A stretch of 64,000 bases of DNA from Icerya purchasi (GCA_039619475.1 CM077115.1:490317352-490381351); one strand, 5' to 3'. Shown: positions 34,843-47,049, counted from the first letter of the stretch. Program-made: numbers and translations. The notes: generated by a model from the sequence alone, not told the origin.

Positions 34843-36943
34843 CACTGCAATAGTCGTGCGCAGTATTGTCGCATGAATAGTCGCATCGTAATTATTAATT
34901 TTTTGTAGTGATTTTAATGTGATTTTTATTCATTTTTTGTGCTTATCATATTTTAGCAGTTTTTAACAATGTAAACAGTATTTATAAATACTGCGAGTAA
35001 GATTATAACATGAATAACAGATAAAAAAAAAAATAAAGTACACTAAGGTATGGTGAAAATATACAAGAATTGAATAAACGTGAGAAAAATCATCTTACAA
35101 TTTAGAGAAGACACGTGTATTACACACTACTTGGCAATGATCATTTCATATACATTTTGCACATTTATGACACGATTTTCTGGTTGATTTATTTTTTGCT
35201 CGACTACATAAATAACAACGACCCGATTTTCATTGTAGGTTGTGACGATTTCAAGTTTTTTTTTGTTCGTTTGTAGATTGATCGATATTTTTGTCAAAAT
35301 GCATTGATGATATCAGAATAACTGATTTATTCTTGCTCGGGACATAGGAAACGAGCGTACAGTTTATTTTTCGAAATCTAAATAGAGAGCTATTTACTTC
35401 CCGCAATCCTTCAGGTTAATTTTTTTCTCAAGGTGCAAATAAACGTTAATTTTTTTTTTTTTCAAATAAAAGATCATGTACCAGTGGCACTGAACCAAAC
35501 CAATGATCAGCAATTAAATTCCGATTTGTACCTTCGATAGGTTGCACTAATCGTTTTACAACATCCTCAGGTTTGTTACTTTTTCTGTAACGACCTTTCT
35601 GTTGAGTACCAACGTGAATTTCCAAATTATGTGTGAAAATATTTTTTCTTCGACAAGTGCAAATATTTCAATACCATATTTGCTTTTAATACCATATTTG
35701 CTAGGCGTTGTTGGAATATATTGTCGCTAAAGTACAATTTCCACGGAAACTTATTAGTTGCTCATCTATTGTCAGTGCTGCATAACACTTTTAGCAGTTT
35801 ATCACAAATTCTTTGGAAAACATCTCTCATTACAGCTAGCTTATTCCTTTGCGAACATTCTTATCTCTAATATTATCAAAACGCAAATAGCGCGTGAGAA
35901 ATCGAAATCTGTGTTCACTCATTGTTACATGAATTTCTTCTACGCCAGTACCATAGCTATTATTCCGCATATCTGTAATATTACGTCTTCCTGCTTTCAA
36001 AACACTCGCCATACATAATATACCAATTAGTGCCTTATTTCACATTCATCGGTAAACTTTACATCTCTTTCAAATTTATTTATAACTTGTTCTGGAAATA
36101 ATGTTTTTGTACTTACTATAGCATCATCAAACAGACAATCAAAACACTGCATAGGAGTACCAGCGTTCTTAGCATTTTCAGCTGGATTCGCTCGATGAAA
36201 CACAACATTTTGCCGTCGTATCTGAGAAGTCGGGACTATTACAGTTTTTGAACATTTCGTTCCGACGTAAAAGTTGTTTTCATTACTTATTATTTCTTCA
36301 TTTTCTTCATCTATGCTGCATACATCGTTATAAAATATTTCTTTTTCTACAACATCCTCTTCAATTTCTTCCTCATCTGCTAAACGAAGAACTTCTTCCG
36401 AATCAGAGTCAGATGACTCCTCTAACCACTTGCGTACTTTATCAAGTATGTAACTTTTATTTTGTAGTAGAATAGGAAAAAACACAAAAAAATTGTATTA
36501 AAGCGGAGTGAGATCTGCTCCTCGCGGGGTCACCGTGTCTTTTGCAACAATTAAAAAAAAAAAAATTCAAGTACCAAAAATGACAAGAAAAAATACAAAA
36601 TAACTCAAAAACTCGAGTAATTTATTTACTAAGCGACTAGAAAAATAATAATACGATAAAACACATTTATAACTTTACACGGCTTTGAACCAAAATTATG
36701 GTAACGTTCGACGCGTCAATACACTTCAACTATTAATTGTCACGTTACTGGCCGCGCAGACTACTATTGTGGACCGATGTAAAAATCTTAAAATGTTTTC
36801 GGAAACTGTTCGCAAAAACAATATGCGTCACATTCTAACAAGAAGGTAACAAAAACCTCATCAGCCAAATCCACGCAACTTTAAAATAACTGGCAAAACA
36901 AAAATGCTGGACTACTATTGTAGTCCACGCGATCACTACAGTG
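34843..36943 (-). mobile_element. Complete but inactivated piggyBac element
   Basis: Both ends abut TTAA (34839-34842 and 36944-36947), the strict target of piggyBac. The termini are inverted: CACTGCAATAGTCGTGCGC on the left and CACTGTAGTGATCGCGTGG on the right (reverse complement), identical at CACTG and similar beyond. Subterminal repeats (ACTACTATTGT-type) occur near the right end at 36750-36770 and 36910-36925. The 2.1-kb interior encodes a decayed transposase on the - strand. Confidence 0.88.
35090..36485 (-). pseudogene. piggyBac transposase pseudogene
   Basis: The N-terminal open frame (36485-36027) has the acidic EESSDSDSEEVLRLADEEE segment, NENNFYVGTKCSKT, NPAENAKNAGTPMQCFDCLF and FPEQVINKF. 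In shifted frames downstream come LIGILCMAGVLKAGRRN, RFRFLTRYLRFDNIRDKN, LTIDEQLISFRGNC (first catalytic Asp, codon 35764-35766) and KSNKPEDVVKRLVQPIEGTN. After these come NLIADHWFGSVPL (second Asp, 35506-35508), CTLVSYVPSKNKSVILISSM, and a C-terminal cysteine-rich RCYLCSRAKNKSTRKSCHKC (about 35150-35230). Frameshifts and stops lie between blocks, and the region between the second Asp block and the VSYVPSKNK block is shortened. The protein cuts and pastes DNA at TTAA in active relatives. Confidence 0.85.
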
Positions 36944-36947
36944 TTAA

Positions 36948-37454
36948 GGTTTCAATAAATGCGAAAATCAGGGAACATTTTGAAAATTTAAAATCTTCAG
37001 GCGCGTTTTTATTCAGAAAATTCATACCGAAACATATTTCGTAATATCGTGAAATTATTTGATCCGTTCGCTAGGCTAAAATTTATAACGGCTTCGATAG
37101 ATCTTTCGCTTTTTTCAAAAGACTCGAGAAAAGAAAAACGGAAAATAAAAAAAAAATAAACTGCACGTGGCTTTCATCTCGGAGTGTAGAAACGATTTAC
37201 AAACAATATTAAATATTAATCGACACGCTATTTTTACACTGAAGATAATAAAAAGATCACGTTTTCAACATTTTTGCGTTATGGAAAAAAAAAAAGATTT
37301 CGGAAATGGTAAAGATTTTTTTTTCTTTTTTTGTCAAGGCAATCAGTTGAAATTAAGCTTTATAGAAAAGCTAGCAGCTGTGCGTTTAAGTTTCCCTTAA
37401 TTTAGTTATACGTACATAATTGTCATTTAACGATAAAAGAAGTAACACCGACTA
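36948..37454. other. Intron 4, no feature recognised
   Basis: AT-rich; small open frames only. Confidence 0.4.
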
Positions 37455-37622
37455 GCCAGCTCCCATAGTGTAGTTGGTTAGACGGTGGTGTTTTATTAGG
37501 ACTTGGTTCAAATTCCACTGCCGCACATATTAACTCCCAAAACATTCGCTCGCGCTGTGCTAATGTCTCCATAGTTGACACGGCCAAAAAGAAACCAAGA
37601 AAAAAAACAAAAAAAAAAAAAA
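37455..37622 (+). mobile_element. tRNA-derived SINE, copy 3
   Basis: Box A TAGTGTAGTTGGTTAGACGG and a good box B GGTTCAAATTCCACTG (about 37505-37520) are followed by CCGCACATATTAACTCCC, a body with GTGCTAATGTCTCCATAG, and an A-rich tail from about 37585 to 37622. This is the best preserved pol III promoter of the three copies. Confidence 0.82.
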
Positions 37623-39154
37623 TCGAATTGATTGACTATATTTTTAAATACCCGATATTTAACCGGTGCTATACAGATTACTTATTTATTTAGTATTGTT
37701 TTTAAATATTCGTATTTTATAGAATTTTTAAAAACGTCTCATTTTTACGACGTAAGCGCCATCTACAAATATACTAGTGAAAAAGAGTATGATAGAAAAA
37801 TTCACACTAATTCGACAGCGTAGCGCTAGTGGTCAAATTAAATGAGAGATCAAAAAACGTATTCGCAGGCAATTTGACGGGTAGGTTACACGGGGATGTT
37901 CATCTGCGGTTCCTACCGATGTAACGAGCACTAATTTACGCTATGCCGAATATTAGTACACCTGCAATTGATACATTCATTTTTATTATATCTTGAGCTC
38001 GTATGTAATGATCAAACGGAATTATCGATACAAATTAGCCCGTTTCATTGTTAAATAATCCATTCTGACGAATTTGATTTTAAGCTTCTCGTAAACGTGC
38101 TAGTCTCCGCTTTATGCCATTTTCACTGATGATCCGTCTCAAAATGTGATGCTAGTATCACACAGCTATACCGATGATAATAACTTCGGTCCCGGTTTTA
38201 ATGTGACGAGCAAAACGCTAATTTCGATTTCACTTCGGATCGAATATTAAAATTACTGTAACCTCATTTTTGTTTCCATCTTTTCCATCGTGCACTAATT
38301 ATTGTTCCAAAATTAATCAAGCAATTAATTAAATAAGAAAAGAATAAGAAAAGGGAAAAGAAGAAACTAATCAATGCGCGCCAGTTTTTATTGCGAAATA
38401 AGAGCAAATCAGATCGCGCAAGTAAGTACTTACTTTTGTACGAACCGACGAAAACGATATTATGTTTACCATGGACTAAACTGAAAACCCTATCATTACC
38501 TGGAATTGATAAATCGCAGGTACTGCATTTCTTTTAAAAAACCTAACGATGCAGCAAATAGAGAAAGAGAGAGAGAGAGAGAGAGATAATGGTCACGAAA
38601 ACTATTTATCGTAATAATGCAATGTCTTACATTTAATTTCACTGTTGTAAATCTGCAGTACGAACGAAATTTATCGATGCACGCGGTAACTTTTACTATT
38701 TCTTCCGGAAAAGGTCGAGTTTTTAATGTTAAAATCTATTAAAATATAAATGCCAACTAAAGCAATCGTAATTATGTTTTTTGTTTTTTAAAAGTTTATA
38801 ATCTTAGCAAAAACAAAATGATGGATTTCTTTGTAATTTATTAAAGGAAAATCCGGTTTTCCCGAACTTAAAAAGTAGGTTAATTTGTTGAGAATTCTAA
38901 AATGAAAGTTCAGCATTTTTATCCTCCAAATAATACAAAAAGGCGGGCGAATAATATAATTTTTTTTTTTTTTTTTCGTCGAATGAAAAAGAAAAATCCT
39001 TAATATATGCCATATTCGTAAACTCATACGTGTATATCTACATTAGAATCGAATCTATTGTTATTCGCGCGGTAAAATACATGATACACTTTTACGGTGG
39101 GAATAGTTCAGTAAGTAATCAAAAGCACACTCACTTTTGAACTTTGTATTTCAG
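37623..39154. other. End of hyaluronidase intron 4
   Basis: No gene. It includes a (GA)n tract at 38561-38586, a T-run at 38960-38975 and the acceptor CTTTGTATTTCAG ending at 39154. Confidence 0.5.
38561..38586. repeat. (GA)n microsatellite
   Basis: About 13 GA units after an imperfect GAGAAA start. Confidence 0.9.
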
Positions 39155-39427
39155 AATGACCTGATAAATTCGCTCGCAATCCCGAAACGCAGTGGAGCTG
39201 CCGGCGTAATTATATGGGGAGCTTCGAACGATGTTAACAATGAGAAGAAATGCAGATCGCTGAACAATTACGTTCGAAGCGTGCTCGGTCCGGTAACAAA
39301 GAAGATTCTGCAGACTCCGAGGGAGCAGGTTCACACGCTGATAGTCAGAACTCCGGAAAAATTCCCGTTCACTACTGACAGTAGTCATCTGCTGATGAAC
39401 GTCATCAATCACTTCAGAAATGCGTGA
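39155..39427 (+). CDS. Hyaluronidase (GH56), last exon E
   Basis: The exon is in phase 0 with exon D and ends at TGA 39425-39427. It encodes NDLINSLAIPKRSGAAGVII, WGASNDVNNEKKC, then NNYVRSVLGPVTKKIL and a ~43-residue tail ending FRNA. The GAaGviiWGaS.D..n...C block is the last conserved GH56 motif, and its Cys is the expected partner of the exon A Cys. Summed with the other four exons this gives about 405 residues, close to or slightly above the usual size for insect hyaluronidases before adding the missing signal peptide. No EGF-like tail is present. A possible polyadenylation signal AATAAA lies at 40269-40274. Confidence 0.93.
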   Translation, partial: NDLINSLAIPKRSGAAGVIIWGASNDVNNEKKCRSLNNYVRSVLGPVTKKILQTPREQVHTLIVRTPEKFPFTTDSSHLLMNVINHFRNA

Positions 39428-40287
39428 ACATGCTCGTTAGCTTCGCTACACGTGAACATTTCACATTCAGGCCCGGCACCGGAAATCAATGCTACGTCGC
39501 CACACTTAAAATGCAAAAATGCACTCACCAACCAGTGCTTGGTGAATAGTGCAACATGACATTATGCCTTGCGTATGAAAAAATTCCTCAACTTTATTAC
39601 CGGCCACAGAGATTTCTCCGGAGGCTAATTTATTCCTAAATCAAATCTCGGCAAGACTGAAGCTCACAAATGTCGGCGGAAGAGTTTAAATTTCAGTCGC
39701 GACCCAAAGAGATAACATAAAAAGCGACATTACCCGAATCCGAATTTAAACAGCTCTGTACGTCGTAAGCATTTTTCTTCTTTCCGTTATTGGTCAAAAC
39801 AATAATTTTGGAAGATTTGAAAAAAAAAGTGTTGAAAAGCTTTTCTCTTCTTTTTCAACTTACACGACACATTAATTATTAAGCCGGTCTCGCAAGGCTA
39901 AAACGGTTTTTTAAGGTCACGTATCCTCCTAATTTCAGTCATTTGGCTGCGCGCCTTGCCATTTGGACATCTACTATTCAGACATTCAGGTTTACCAACA
40001 GACCAGTGCTCGATCTCAGTTTAATGTATTTTCCCGCGATTTGCCATATTCAATATTTCATACTGTTTTTCCGCATTATCTTCGCCGTATTATTCCGAAT
40101 AGTTTAAAAATTTTCGTTCTACAAATGTAAACTTTGTCGAAGTTAGATTTATCGAAGTCGTCTGCTGCCTTCAGTGTTGCGTAAGTTCAGACTGCAACTG
40201 AAGTTACAGCGGGTGAAATTTCTATTTGGAACAGTTTCAGCCTTCAATTTCTGCTCAATGGGTTACAAAATAAATTTATCCGCGTAA
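39428..40287. other. 3' flank or 3' UTR of the hyaluronidase gene
   Basis: Non-coding. The first AATAAA downstream of the stop that I noticed is at 40269-40274; whether it is used is unknown. Confidence 0.4.
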
Positions 40288-40658
40288 CGCATATTAATTA
40301 AATACGTATTTGTTAAATGTCAAATGTTTATTAATTAAGTGCGCGCTAATTGAATATACATTAATCAAGTGCGGTTAAATAAAATATATATAAATTAAAT
40401 ATTTATTCATTGAAAGCGCATTAATCAAGTCCGTATTAAACAAATTTATATAAATTAAATGCGCTTTAATTGAATATACAATACGTTAATCAAATCTCTA
40501 CATTAATTAATGGCGTGTTAGTTACATAGGCATTAATTAAGTATACGAGTGTATATTAATCAAGTTCGCTTTAATGAAACGTCTATTTTAAAATGTTTAT
40601 TAATTGAAAGTGTGTTAAGTGCGTATCGATGAAATGCGAATTAATCAAGTGTACGACA
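40288..40658. repeat. Degenerate satellite-like array of ATTAATCAAGTGCG motifs
   Basis: About a dozen irregularly spaced, diverged copies of ATTAAT(C/T)AAGTGCG, alternating with TTAATTGAATATAC-like units. A 28-30-bp period is visible in the first half. No open frame is associated with it. Confidence 0.65.
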
Positions 40659-41692
40659 GTTGTTTTTGTTAACGGATTTTTGCGATGTAGTATTTATTCG
40701 TATTTATTTTATTCGCTAAGTTGCCTCCCGCGCTCTAACGTTATTATAACTGGCCAAAGTGAATCGAAGAGTTACCAAAGCACAGGCATTTCTTTTTTAG
40801 TATTAAGAAATTTCGGTTTCTTCAAGTTACAGCGTTGCTCAGAGTGCGTTAAGCTTAAAACGAAACTAAAATATAAGCCTCTCGATAGTCAAAATAACGC
40901 GTAGCCTAATCATATTTTGTTCACCGTGAAACCAATTCGGTTCGCTGTCAAAGGAAAACGAATTTTCGGATATTCGTGTCTCTCATTTTATTTTTAATAA
41001 ATCAATTAAAGAATAAAGAAAAACTAACGGGGAATGTCACTACGGTAGAAATTATTTCGTAACTGTAAGGTTATTTTAATCAGCGTGTTGTATATTTTAA
41101 CTGAAAAAAAAAAAAAAAAAAATGGACCCAGCTTTCCTTCCCTCAACGAGAGCGGGAGGGTCCGTTGCGCTACGTTTTAAGTTTTATTTTTTTTATTATA
41201 ATTTTACTAGTCGATTTCAATGTGTTAGAACGAGTTTTATATTATAAAATATCGTAAAATCGTAACGTTCAGCGAAAATAAAAAAATTTTGTGTTTTCTT
41301 TTTCTCTTTTTTTCTTTTTTTATCGAATTAAGCCGGAAAGATCTTATCCTTTTCGATCGAAAGTTCACCGAACAAGAAAGCGTTAGCAATTTATCTATTA
41401 AATGCCAAGTATAAACCTAGCGAAGTTCCTGCTTTTTTTTTTTTCTTGTTCTCCGCCCGCTTATAAGTTTCTACTGTTATTTCGCCGAGTTATACATCAC
41501 AAGTGTTTCCTTCTCCAAAAAATACCGAGAGTTCGCTTCGATACGAGGAACAAAGCTGCTCACCAGTCTGCCGATGATGTACAGACTGTAAAACAATCTC
41601 GACAGAACTCACACCGCACTCAAGTCCAGAAAATTCCCGTATATTTAAATAAACGTACTACTGTTGAAGTCTGTAGGTTTTATGAAAAACAT
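40659..41692. other. No supported gene
   Basis: Contains an A-run (41105-41122) followed by a GC-richer 40-bp patch (41123-41175). The + frames at 40629-40904 and 41402-41737 (111 codons, the latter running into the minisatellite) have no recognised family. Confidence 0.4.
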
Positions 41693-42052
41693 CTTATTCG
41701 GGAAAAATTTTATTCTACGAAAAATTTTATTCTATGAAAACTTTTATTCTATGAAAACTTTTATTCTATGAAAACTTTTATTCTATAAAAACTTTTATTC
41801 TATGAAAAATTTTATTCAATGAAAAATTTTATTCTACAAAAAATTTTATTCCAAGAAAAATTTTATTCTAAGAAAAATTTTATTCTAAGAAAAATGTTAT
41901 TCTAAGAAAACTTTTATTCTATGAAAAATGTTATTCTATGAAAACTTTTATTCTATGAAAAATTTTATTCAATGAAAAATTTTATTCTATGAAAACTTTT
42001 ATTCTATGAAAATATTTATTCTATGAAAAATTTTATTCTATGAAAAAATTAT
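41693..42052. repeat. 17-bp minisatellite, about 21 copies
   Basis: The unit TTATTCTATGAAAACTT has variants (TACG, CAATG, CTAAG at the centre; AAATT or ACTT at the end). Copies are head to tail without interruption over about 360 bp. The unit length is not a multiple of three, so it is not a coding repeat. Confidence 0.95.
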
Positions 42053-42334
42053 TCCCAGTATCATTATCACTAGGTCTCGATCTTTTTCGAAATAATATCA
42101 ATCATTTCTTCCTAGTCTACCATTATTGTCTTTTCAGGCTCACCTTGTGGTGTGCTCTTGATGTGAACTACTTGCGCACGTATCTGCGTTCGACTCGAAT
42201 CTGTGGCCTCATAATTTTTTGTTTAGTATTGCAAATAGCCAACATCATTCTGTGCTCAGTTTGGACTATAAACAGAATGCAGGGGGCACAATGTTGAATT
42301 TCTTCGAAAATACTCTTCCGCCATATGACATCAC

Positions 42335-42365
<31 letters not shown>

Positions 42366-45300
42366 TATTGTTGCATCTCCCATTTGGGAAGTTGCACGTC
42401 ACGAACATTACAAATTCCTGCATCTGGCTAATTTTATTAGTAGGAAGAAGTCTTTAATCCCTGTGTTTGTATTCATCATGTCCATTATCCTTCTTCCTCT
42501 TCAAGCTCTTCCTTTAATTTTCATCTGTGTGACCAGATTGAATAAGCCTTCTTCTCGAATTTTGTGTGCAATGTATGCAATTTTTCTTTTTCTTATATCG
42601 TCATATAATTGCAACTTATCTAATTTACACCTATTCATCACCTGACGGTTTGTTATGAAATCCGTCTACGGGATTTTTAGCATACGCCTGTGATATAAAG
42701 ATCTTATGTTCCAAAATGCAATATTGGTACTCTGATGTATTATTTGGCTTCTCTAGGACCATTCTGATGATTCAGCTTATTACGATGTTTCATTAGCTAC
42801 AACCGATCCCCTTTCACCTGTTTTTCGATGACGATACTAGGGATTGTCCTCTCGATTCTTCAACGTGCTTGTTCTCACCTGTAGAGTGCCGTGCCGTCAT
42901 GGACGCGGGAGGACACGAGTTTTCCTGTATCGCTACAGGAAATTGCCTGATATACTCCTTCGAGTATGCCTCATAGGTACAGCATTTGAATGATTCTCTT
43001 GACACGTCATAATATCGAGAAAGAAGTGTACGATGGTGGTTTCCCGTTGCCTTCCACCGTATTTTCTGTCATATTCCTTTAGCCGAAGGGAGCCAGTTTG
43101 AAGGCGCTGGATACTCGCCTACTCGCTCTGAATTGATACTCGCCAATACGATTGCGCAACTTACGTCACAAGCGAGTTGCTGATAGTCTGCTGTTGTAAA
43201 TGCAGTAAAAATATTAACGGAATTTATTGGTAAGAGTATCTTCGGCAAGTACATCTCCCTCCGTTTTCCTATCAGCGATGTACTGTGAGTTCTAATTTAG
43301 CTTTCCTAATCAGCGCTAACCCCGCCGAAATACAAAAATTATCATCCTGCACGACATGGACGTATAGAACTCACGTGGCTGTTGTTTCGTTTCCCCTTTC
43401 AGTGGGGCCAGCACTTTACGACAATCGAGTGACTACTTACTAGAGAAGGTGACTCCGCAGGGCGTGATAGCGCTACCCTGATAAAATTTTAACAGAAAAT
43501 GGGGAAATTCTCGCACACAGAAATTCAGATTCCCAATGACCAAAAAAATACCTGGGAAATTGTTGAGGATAACGAAATTAGCAATGGTACATGGGGCGCG
43601 CAGTAAGTTCTTCGCTAAATGCATGCGATCCGAAGGGGAAAATCGTGATCGCTGCATGTCCGAGATGACAATTAGCGAGGTAACAATTTTAATGTCGATT
43701 TTAACATCGGTTAAGCTTTTAGTCTTTTTTCTGTAACGTAATTTAGAACAACTTAACCGATACAGAGTATAATCGGTATAAAATTTATAAGGCGAACTGG
43801 GTGCAGATGTTTGTGTCGATAAATGTCTTCAGGTAAGTTTACGAAATAATGCACGCTTCAAAGGTTATTTATTAAACGACTCTGCTTTCTTTTTGTCCGT
43901 AGTGCGATAAATTGCGTTTAATGACCGTGTAATTAGGTTATACACCTCCAAACTTTTTATCAAACAATCTTAATCGCATAGCTTTCTCTATAAATAAATG
44001 TTCACCCTTTCCGTTACATTTTCCGTTTATGCCAGATTATTAATAGGACGAACGCACTTCTCCTCCTATTTGCGGCCTATTATTTCGAACAGGCCGGCAT
44101 CGCGTCGCGCCCACCTCTGTGTAATTCAGAAGTCGATACATCGGCATAATTATATTGACAAAGTCTGATTGAGTAATCGATCACAGCGATTCTGATGATT
44201 AAATTTCATTCTCTAATCGCTTTAACTTTTATTTTTAACCCCCTTCTTCATCCTCCTCCTTACGACAAAGACCTACTTTTCGCAGAACAATACCTCCGTG
44301 TACCACACTTTGTTTTTCTTTATTCTGTTGGGTCTGAAAAAAAAAAAAAAAAACCCAACAAAAAAGCGAAGCAATTGGCAGTTCCGCTGTAGTGTGCATT
44401 TTGAATTTTTAAAAATGAAAAACGAAAAAATCTGCTTACTGTCAAAAACTGAAATTTAAAAATGTTCATTACAAAACTAATTACCGTTTTATATTCAATT
44501 ATTTTTTTTGGTTTAGGGTTCTTCTTATTCCTTTTTGCTTTTAATGTTGCATACATGTAAACTATAAATAAAAGCTTCGTTAAGGCAATTTTACGAACCA
44601 GGTAAAAATCATGTACGATTTTATCTTTCTATGTTAGATGAAAAAAGTGTCTACATTTTTCGGTGTTTTCTTCTCGCGCCCCGGATTTTATTTTGTAATA
44701 TATTAATTCGGGAAAATATTTCAATACTAATCGAGGAGTAGGAGCCAATAAATATCCAAACATTGGAATATAATACAGTGTTTAACGAGTAGCAATGCTT
44801 CGTGAGCGTGATTATTGAAGCAAGCAGTCAGAGTAGCGTCCTTGCGGGTGAGCGAACGAAGCCTAAGCAGTAAGCACGATATAGTTTTGAATAAAAAGCA
44901 AAGTTGAAAAAATTCATTCAGAAGCCTAGTATGCGATCATTGCAAAGCGAAAAAAAAATTAAAAATTGCAGTAAAGGTACCGCAAAAGGGAAAACCCGCT
45001 TGACACTACATGAACACCGCTGGCAGGAGCAAAACATTATAATTTTAAAGCAAAATTCACAATTTTATTTTATTTTATTTTTTTATATGAATTTATATAT
45101 ACATATACATATATGGTCTATGTGCTCGGTGTAATTGCCGAGATTATTACAGCACATGGATCAGTGCAAGATTAGAAGTATTTTAATAGGTTAGCCGCTC
45201 TAATATATATAGTGTAGCATATCCTGGACCTGTATTCATAACTTTGAAATATTCCGAAAGGAATTAATCGGCTCGTGTTAAACGATTCAATAAATAATCG

Positions 45301-45940
45301 CTGTGGAAGAATTTAAAAAAATAAATAAATCGCTAGAAAAATAATCCAACAAATTCTCTAAAATATACGTATTTTATAATAGGTTTCTTCATATTATAAA
45401 CAAATTCTGTATACGTATCATAAATTTTAAAAAAACATATGAACCACAAAGACAATTAATTAATATCTATAATATTGCTGACACTCGTTTCGGTTTATAA
45501 AAACCATAATCATATAGCATATGATTACGATTTTTATGAACACTGTTGTCGTAAATTTAAACTTTTTGGTCTATGTGTTTTTCGCTTTCCGCTTTCGCTG
45601 TTCAGTTTATGCTTGTTTATTTAGTATCCTGACTTTTTGTCGGTATTTCAAATTATTAAATCTTATATTATTTTCTCCTTTTTTTTTTTGCTCGTCGACG
45701 TTCGATTATATTTTATTTAATTTATTCGATTAACAAATTTATAAATAATTATTTAAACTAGAATTTAAATCGCACGCTAGCGTCCCATGATGAGCAGGTA
45801 GCCATTTTGAAGTGATGGCGTCGGTTATTATTTGGACGACGACCGGTTGCTTTTCGCAGAAACGTGTTTAGTTTTTAGTTGAGTTTTGGACAAAGGCTCG
45901 TGTAGGTCAACAGCTAGCGAGAGTTTTGTTTTTGTTTTAT
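42053..45940. other. 3.9-kb interval without recognised gene
   Basis: Holds an (ATC)n microsatellite (42331-42365), a less AT-rich island at 42830-43460 that contains a perfect 9-bp hairpin TTTCCTGTA/TACAGGAAA (about 42920-42941), and an A-run at 44338-44354. Open frames of up to 106 codons around 42040-42650 do not resemble known families. Confidence 0.4.
42331..42365. repeat. (ATC)n microsatellite
   Basis: About eleven ATC/CAT triplets in a row. Confidence 0.95.
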
Positions 45941-46660
45941 TTTTTTTTGGGCACGTCAACAGTGGAACTTACCCAACGCAAAGAATTGTACATTATATAA
46001 GGAAAAGATTAGAAATTGAGGAGATAAGGAAGGCCAGCAAAGGAACTATATTGAGAGAGGGGAATGCAAGAATGGAGTGACACTATAAGGAGTAGGAAGG
46101 CCAAGGCGCAGAAGATTAGAATACAGAGTAGCACGTTCGGAGGAAATAAAGGGACATTCGAACAAGACGTGATTCGCATCGCAAGTATAATTGAGCTCCG
46201 GAGAGTCACAAGGACACAAAGGAGATTGAACAATAGAAAAACGGAAAAGAGAAGCCGGAAGCAAACTATGATTGAACCGTAAGCGAACTATAGAGGAAAT
46301 AATCGAACGGCTAAGGTAAGGGAAAAGATTAAACCAAGGAAGAGAGAAAGAAAAGGGCTGTACAGAAAATGAAGGATAGAATCTGGTCCAGAAATCGTGG
46401 TGGGAACGATAAGAAAGAGAGTAGAGAGTTTGAGCAAGAAATCTACTAATGAATAGACCATTGGTCGCTGCCGAACGTGCCAACGAGTCAACTAACTCGT
46501 TGCCAGGAATGCCGCAATGACCAGGAATGCATAGTAAATCAATTACAACAGAACGGGATGCAAATAAATTAGAAATTAAGAAGCGAATTTGGAGAATAAT
46601 GGGATCGACGACATGAGTGGGAAAAGGAGAGGAATGTTTTCTTTTGTTGTACAGGTAGAG
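45941..46660 (-). pseudogene. RNase-H-type (I-group) LINE 3' end, copy 2
   Basis: This is the best preserved of four related copies. The - strand reads VVIDLLCIPGHCGIPGNELV, then DSLARSAATNGL, the last RNase H motif (P.H.G..GNE..D.LA). It continues through LPWFNLFPYLSRSIISSIVR, LRFNHSLLPASLFRFS and SPLCPCDSPE...HVLFECPF, the zinc-binding C..C...H....C motif, to GLPTPYSVTPFLHSPLSI. A T-run at 45941-45949 marks the poly(A). The reverse transcriptase is absent because of 5' truncation. The frame is open for 145 codons, so it is fairly young. Confidence 0.82.
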
Positions 46661-47041
46661 ATGTACGAAAACATCGTGTTGTCTATTTTCGGTTATTTGA
46701 CTTTTAAGTCAAAGACCGTAAATTTTGTCGTTTTTTTTTTTTTTTTTGTTTTTCTTTAAAATGATTATTGTAAATACACTTCAGTGATTCGTCGTTAGTA
46801 TAGTTTATCGAGGATTCGCTATAGTTAATTTCGTTGTGTAATATTAGTTGAATAGGGCAGTGTAATTTTGTTTTTATGTTTTTTGTTTTTTTTTTTTGTT
46901 TATTCATAGGATTGCTTTGCTATTTTCTTTCATTCGGCATTCGTTAATTTTTTTGCGACCCGGCGCGCATCAAGGGTCCATACGAGTTAATTATTTTCGA
47001 GATTGACTACATTCTAATACATCTCTCGTGAAAACTACTCG
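46661..47041. other. T-rich interval
   Basis: Two T homopolymer stretches (46733-46747 and 46884-46900). No gene. Confidence 0.4.
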
Positions 47042-47049
47042 AGTGTGAT

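Noticed and set aside
41402..41737. 111-codon + strand frame
   Set aside because: It runs into the 17-bp minisatellite and has no conserved blocks.
42040..42645. Overlapping frames including a poly-His and a poly-Ile product
   Set aside because: The homopolymers are the (ATC)n microsatellite read in different frames.
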